From positions 1 through 23,699 of the IMG/VR virus record IMGVR_UViG_3300031143_000034: DNA of 23,699 nucleotides. The stretch is one strand, 5' to 3'. Source of the DNA: a virus. Position 1 is the stretch's first letter. Every line of letters begins with the position of its first letter. Positions 20,900 through 23,699 of the stretch are shown piece by piece. Position numbers and translations under genes: made by a program. A model generated the notes under the pieces. It had not been told where the DNA came from and ran no database searches. It worked only from the letters and a program-made list of their open reading frames with translations.

Positions 20900-21836
20900 T
20901 ACAAATGAATTGAATGTCATCATAACTTAGCAATGGATACTTCTCTTTAAAAGAGTTCTCATACACTGCTTTCTCGTATTCCTGTCTCAAACCTTTAATG
21001 TTATAAACAGCTCCCATAAGGATGTCTAAATCATTACACTTAATAGTAAGTGGTGTGAATTGAAAACAATCTAAATCTAAATGGTCTATTAAATCACGCT
21101 CTAACAACAACCGTAGTATATGTGTAGCGTCAGCTCCATTTTTAGTATTGATAGCCTTAAGCTGATACCATGCATCATCATCTCGTGGTAACACAAGTCT
21201 CTTAGGTATCTCGTAAGTCTCTCCGTTATCTCCATCTACAAAGTATACAACATCATCACTAGACTCCTTGGGAGCTTGCATGATAGTGATTTGTATTACT
21301 CCTCTGTGTATAGAGAGTTCGTTCATACTAATACATGACTTTCTACTAGGTGTAACTACCTTAACTACAGTTGTGTCGTTAGGATTTATACTAGTAAACC
21401 AATTCAACTTCCAACTCCATCCGAAGGATGATGCTGATGACTCTATTGAATCAATATATTGAACCATGAACATACGAAGGTTTGATTCATCTATCTTCCG
21501 ACCACAGTATTGAACCATGTCCTCGGTAGCAATACAGCCATACTCTTCCCAGAATTCTGTATTGTTAAACTCTTGGATAAACCATTCCTTAGACTTAATG
21601 TATATATCTCTTGCTAGTACAATATCCTTAGTCTTAATCCACCAATCACAACTAGCTAACTTAAAGTTACCTCTATCGCTAGCTATAGCATTGTCGAATA
21701 GCGTTACATCTTCATCTGATAATTCATATCCGAATAGGTAGTCCATGTCTGCCTCATGCCAGGACATAACAGAACGGTAGTCCGATCCATGCTCGGATCG
21801 GGCTTCCTCTTCTGTTTTTATTCTAAACCTTAACAT
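20847..21836 (-). CDS. Hypothetical protein, 329 residues, first enzyme-sized gene of the module
   Basis: A soluble, Trp-, Asp- and Glu-rich protein with no transmembrane segment. Notable stretches are FGYELSDEDVTLFDN (helical), SSASSFGWSWKLNWFT, VVKVVTPSRKSCISMNELSIHRGVIQITI (beta-rich) and FVDGDNGETYEIPKRLVLPRDDD. I do not recognise the fold. Related phage clusters pair an amidoligase and amidotransferase with an ATP-grasp enzyme, but I cannot find the ATP-grasp motifs here. It overlaps the 156-residue gene by 7 bases at its start and the 70-residue gene by 53 bases at its end. Confidence 0.75.
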   Translation of the reverse strand: MLRFRIKTEEEARSEHGSDYRSVMSWHEADMDYLFGYELSDEDVTLFDNAIASDRGNFKLASCDWWIKTKDIVLARDIYIKSKEWFIQEFNNTEFWEEYGCIATEDMVQYCGRKIDESNLRMFMVQYIDSIESSASSFGWSWKLNWFTSINPNDTTVVKVVTPSRKSCISMNELSIHRGVIQITIMQAPKESSDDVVYFVDGDNGETYEIPKRLVLPRDDDAWYQLKAINTKNGADATHILRLLLERDLIDHLDLDCFQFTPLTIKCNDLDILMGAVYNIKGLRQEYEKAVYENSFKEKYPLLSYDDIQFICNEQRKIQGLVEVFETEA

Positions 21837-22300
21837 TCTTTAAACCTTACAGATATTCTCTGAGTCTTACCGTTGATGGTAATATCCATTGTATCTAAGT
21901 CTATAGTGAATCCTTCAGGTGGAGTCTCAAGCTCTTCAATACCTTTCTCTTCAACTACAGTATCTTCTACTATAGTCTTAGCTTCCACTACTTCATGGTT
22001 ACGAGGTCTCATATCGAACATCTTATCAACAGCTGTAGCATCTACTTGAATAGGTGATGCAACCTTGTTGTTTATAATATCCTGTAAAGGATCTTTACTG
22101 AAATGAAACGTTGCTTGCTTTGCGGCTTGCTTACGCTTAATTCTAGTACCAGCTGGTGTTAATTTGCTAATCTTTTGCAAGATTGCCTTGTCAGTTCTAC
22201 CTAACGCTTCGCTTAACTTACTTGTTGGTAAGTGCATGTTCTGTAACAGGAATTTCTTCTCTGTCTGTGACCATTGCTTGTGGTGTGCTTCTCCTTTCAT
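21830..22300 (-). CDS. SANT/Myb-like DNA-binding protein, 156 residues
   Basis: Residues about 8-50 (QWSQTEKKFLLQNMHLPTSKLSEALGRTDKAILQKISKL) form a helix-turn-helix of the SANT/Myb-like or GcrA-like kind, with a leading Trp and a Gly-Arg-Thr before the recognition helix. A basic linker (RIKRKQAAKQ) follows. The remaining half is acidic and beta-like (GFTIDLDTMDITINGKTQRISVRF). It is an early gene of the operon and could regulate transcription of the module or bind the repeats upstream. Confidence 0.68.
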   Translation of the reverse strand: MKGEAHHKQWSQTEKKFLLQNMHLPTSKLSEALGRTDKAILQKISKLTPAGTRIKRKQAAKQATFHFSKDPLQDIINNKVASPIQVDATAVDKMFDMRPRNHEVVEAKTIVEDTVVEEKGIEELETPPEGFTIDLDTMDITINGKTQRISVRFKEC

Positions 22301-22301
22301 C

Positions 22302-22481
22302 TTACTTTAGTTTAAGTAATTTCTTTTCGAGCTTAGCGCGTTGCTTTGCTCCACATGTCTCCATCACTTGACGGATACCTGCTTCTGTGCTTACAAGATT
22401 ATCGTAATAGTCTTGTCTTTCTTGTGCTTCTTCTCTAAGCACTTCTTTGCGCTCTTTGCGAGCATTTACTAATCCAGCCAT
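22302..22481 (-). CDS. Basic helical protein, 59 residues
   Basis: The first gene after the structured RNA region. The ATG follows an A-rich leader, and the TAA lies one base before the next ATG. It is helical and rich in Lys, Arg and Glu (ARKERKEVLREEAQERQDYY), with one Cys near position 43. It is probably a nucleic-acid-binding or coiled-coil protein; no family is recognised. The leader CTAAAGTAAGATG at its end resembles the junction motif used elsewhere. Confidence 0.68.
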   Translation of the reverse strand: MAGLVNARKERKEVLREEAQERQDYYDNLVSTEAGIRQVMETCGAKQRAKLEKKLLKLK

Positions 22482-22504
22482 AGCTTTCTATTTAGTTTGG
22501 TTAG

Positions 22505-22840
22505 TGAAACAGAGAGGAATCGAACCTCTCTATAGACCATCTGTTTCGTGTGCTATCCTACTTCTTTTGACGGCGATAGCTTTCCGACATGCTTGGGGTT
22601 TTAGGTGCAGAGAACCTAAGCCTATCCATGAAATAGGGCTTGCAATATTAAAAGTTATGTTCTTCGTCAAGAACTCCATCTACAGCTTCTTTTGCTAACT
22701 GCAGTCTGCTACTAACCTTTACAGGTGAGGGCAATCATAGATGTTTTAACTTTAAGGGATAGGCTGAGAGGTTTGGTTTTGCAGGCTCGCACTCTGTAGC
22801 TCTCATTATTTGGGTTTAACAGCATCACCCACGCCTAATA
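22505..22840 (-). ncRNA. Structured RNA with tRNA-like 3' end, possibly tmRNA-like
   Basis: About 335 bases without a convincing ORF on the minus strand, ending in T-arm AGAGG-TTCGATT-CCTCT (22529-22513) and acceptor strand CTGTTTC plus A. GAAACAG, complementary to that strand, lies only 11 bases before the T-arm. Upstream helices include TGAGAG/CTCTCA, a 9-bp long-range pair AGCCTATCC/GGATAGGCT, GTTCTT-GACG-AAGAAC and TTAGGT/ACCTAA. An AAGCATGT followed by GAAAGCT near the 3' side resembles tmRNA as I recall it. A frame AKEAVDGVLDEEHNF-stop ends just past the GACG hairpin, where a tmRNA tag would lie, but lacks the usual ALAA ending. The 5' end is unknown; the conserved tmRNA 5' end is not found. 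Confidence 0.5.
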
Positions 22841-22871
22841 TTATTATACTCGTAAATATTTCACTGATAAT

Positions 22872-22945
22872 TGCTAGTATGATTTAATATAGCCTTCCCA
22901 GGTGCTAATATGATTAAATACTTAAATAATACTAACGAATATGAT
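22872..22945 (+). repeat. Three TATGAT repeats spaced exactly 31 bp
   Basis: TGCTAGTATGATTTAATA (22872-22889) and TGCTAATATGATTAAATA (22903-22920) differ at two bases, and a third weaker copy centres on 22940-22945 (CGAATATGATAATCG). The shared TATGAT starts at 22878, 22909 and 22940. Thirty-one base pairs is about three helical turns, so proteins bound here would lie on the same DNA face. The array lies 20 bases before a right-pointing promoter. Confidence 0.65.
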
Positions 22946-22964
22946 AATCGCACCTATTCTTGGC

Positions 22965-22995
22965 TTGACATTGTCATATTTAAACTGTACCTTTG
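22965..22995 (+). promoter_or_regulatory. Right-pointing Bacteroidetes promoter with overlapping inverted repeat
   Basis: TTG (22965-22967), 20 bases, then TACCTTTG (22988-22995) gives the same geometry as the promoter before the HU-like gene. TGACA-T-TGTCA (22966-22976) is an inverted repeat across the -33 region. No convincing + strand gene follows, so it may drive a small RNA. A 33-codon frame (22910-23011) crosses the site but is weak. Confidence 0.5.
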
Positions 22996-23293
22996 GTGGG
23001 ATAGTGGATAACTACATAATAACATAGTCAATCACTTAAATATCCTAGACGAAACAAGGAAACACAAAGGGAAGTAAGTAAAGGGAAGAGCGATAGCGAC
23101 TACAACGAGAGGCAAAACATACCTGAACATAGACTCTCACTCATTCTATACATACTCTACCTATTACGGAACCTTTACAATCTATACTCTATAAAGGCTC
23201 TAGGCCTTGTTTATATGACTATTATCAGTCTTATAGAGCTTGTGGAACACTTCTACACACACATACACACACATAATAACTTATCACGAACAA

Positions 23294-23340
23294 TACTCTG
23301 CATAGATACCATGCATAGATGTCGTGACTACTCTGCATAT
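23294..23340 (+). repeat. Short repeats TACTCTGCATA and TGCATAGAT
   Basis: TACTCTGCATA occurs at 23294-23304 and 23329-23339 (35 bp apart). TGCATAGAT occurs at 23299-23307 and 23312-23320. They are flanked by CACGA (23286-23290) and TCGTG (23322-23326) in inverted orientation. They may be binding sites of an initiator or regulator. Confidence 0.5.
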
Positions 23341-23358
23341 GATAGTGATCAAGTAAAG

Positions 23359-23377
23359 GTGGGCGACCGTAGCCACC
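23359..23377 (-). terminator. Possible weak terminator after the right-edge gene
   Basis: On the minus strand GGTGG...CCACC forms a 5-bp stem (extendable with a bulge), followed by TTTACTT, 15 bases after the stop at 23392. The T-run is short, so this is tentative. Confidence 0.35.
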
Positions 23378-23391
23378 CAACCTCACTATAC

Positions 23392-23699
23392 TTACGACCA
23401 GAGTCCCCTAGCAACCTTACGGTTGGTAGTCTCCTCTTGTCTGTTACTAGGTTGCGTTTTGTTATACGCAGGACTAGTAACGAAAGCCTTACCCTTAGAG
23501 ATGTAAGTGCTCACATTAACTGACTTACCTGTAAGGTCTTCAGCGAATTCATCAGGGTTTAGTATGTACTCGAATCCTGTCTCTTGTTGAGAGAAGATTG
23601 TGTACAGCTTTTGCAAGCTACCCTTTAGTACAGGTTTCTCTGTACTATAAAACGCATCTAAAGTTTCGTAACGTTTGACTTGCGTCTTTGTTGTTACGT
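23392..23699 (-). CDS. Unknown protein, C-terminal part, cut by the window edge
   Basis: The minus-strand frame stays open to the right edge, so about 101 C-terminal residues are visible and the start lies outside; an internal TTG at 23616 is not needed. Visible parts include RYETLDAFYSTEKPVLKG and a central DEFAEDLTGKSVNVSTYISKGKAF, with a polar, Gln/Asn/Arg-rich tail. No motif allows a family call. It is separated from the rest by the control region and may belong to a different transcription unit. Confidence 0.55.
   Translation of the reverse strand, partial: VTTKTQVKRYETLDAFYSTEKPVLKGSLQKLYTIFSQQETGFEYILNPDEFAEDLTGKSVNVSTYISKGKAFVTSPAYNKTQPSNRQEETTNRKVARGLWS

Larger units (their letters stand above)
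22841..23391. other. Roughly 550-bp non-coding control region
   Basis: No convincing gene on either strand. It holds the 31-bp-phased repeats, the right-pointing promoter, a purine-rich stretch (23050-23115) with AAAGGGAAG twice, a small hairpin AAGGC-TCTAG-GCCTT at 23194-23208, a CA-rich run (23254-23273) and repeats of ACTCTGCATA and TGCATAGAT (23294-23340). This is the kind of region where a phage origin or early promoter lies. Confidence 0.6.

Noticed and set aside
22648-22695. Short tag-like frame as an ordinary gene
   Set aside because: It has no start codon and only 15 codons; it makes sense only as a tmRNA-type tag and is treated under the RNA.
22910-23011. + strand 33-residue frame crossing the phased repeats and promoter
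   Set aside because: The 31-bp repeat spacing is not a multiple of three and the promoter lies inside the frame, so regulatory use of this DNA seems the better reading. A hydrophobic C-terminus keeps it possible.
23254-23273. CA-rich run and short repeats considered as a CRISPR or satellite
   Set aside because: There is no regular repeat-spacer structure; the run is a short dinucleotide-like tract and the other repeats are 9-11 bases.
23215-23523. + strand frame of 102 codons at the right end
   Set aside because: Its second half lies antisense to the open minus-strand gene at the edge, its first half crosses the CA-rich run and short repeats (His/Thr-rich low-complexity peptide), and it has no recognisable domain.

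Overview
The window looks like part of an AT-rich, lytic-type tailed phage genome whose host is probably a Bacteroidetes (Flavobacteriia-like) bacterium. Three signs point there. Promoter-like boxes fit the Bacteroidetes consensus TAnnTTTG. Genes mostly lack Shine-Dalgarno sequences and start after A-rich leaders. The gene set is a phage replication/recombination/nucleotide module. I see no integrase, CRISPR array, insertion sequence or rRNA.

Layout: (1) Bases 1-1145 on the + strand are the 3' end of a long gene, probably for a large virion protein, with a tandem-repeat basic tail. (2) A 12-bp bidirectional terminator (1155-1190) separates it from a long run of genes all on the minus strand. 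(3) Reading leftwards from 7772 is a replication/repair block: VirE-N/SF3-type primase-helicase, MazG-like pyrophosphohydrolase, SNF2-like helicase, VRR-NUC nuclease, a helix-turn-helix protein, a metallophosphoesterase, a PD-(D/E)XK nuclease and a 29-residue membrane peptide. It has its own promoter (7852-7859). (4) 7933-11839 carries, in transcription order, two small unknowns, a membrane peptide, a DUF1599/Nmad1-like protein, a DnaA-domain-IV-like protein, a 136-residue unknown, a Sak3-type annealing protein, a RecE-like exonuclease and an SSB-like protein, closed by a strong terminator. (5) 11841-12628 holds three very small genes separated by a repeated 17-18-base junction motif, plus a structured RNA with tRNA features. 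(6) 12628-17510 holds a RusA-like resolvase, a second SSB-like protein, a Sak4-like RecA-fold ATPase, an HU-like protein, DnaB, a probable helicase loader and a DUF932 protein. (7) 17516-22481 holds small unknowns and a probable peptide-modification module: amidoligase, class II glutamine amidotransferase and associated unknowns, preceded by a SANT-like DNA-binding protein. (8) 22482-23391 is a roughly 900-base non-coding region with a structured RNA ending in a tRNA-like T-arm/acceptor, three repeats phased at exactly 31 bp, and a promoter pointing right. (9) The right edge cuts a minus-strand gene.

How the genes work together: the helicase loader, DnaB, primase-helicase and two DnaA-like proteins would start and run replication. 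Two annealing systems (Sak3 with exonuclease and SSB; Sak4 with SSB) plus RusA would handle recombination and branched DNA. MazG, the DUF1599 protein and the metallophosphoesterase probably tune nucleotide pools. The amidoligase and amidotransferase are the most unusual part and suggest ATP-dependent amide-bond chemistry on a peptide or protein. The two tRNA-like RNAs are the least explained.
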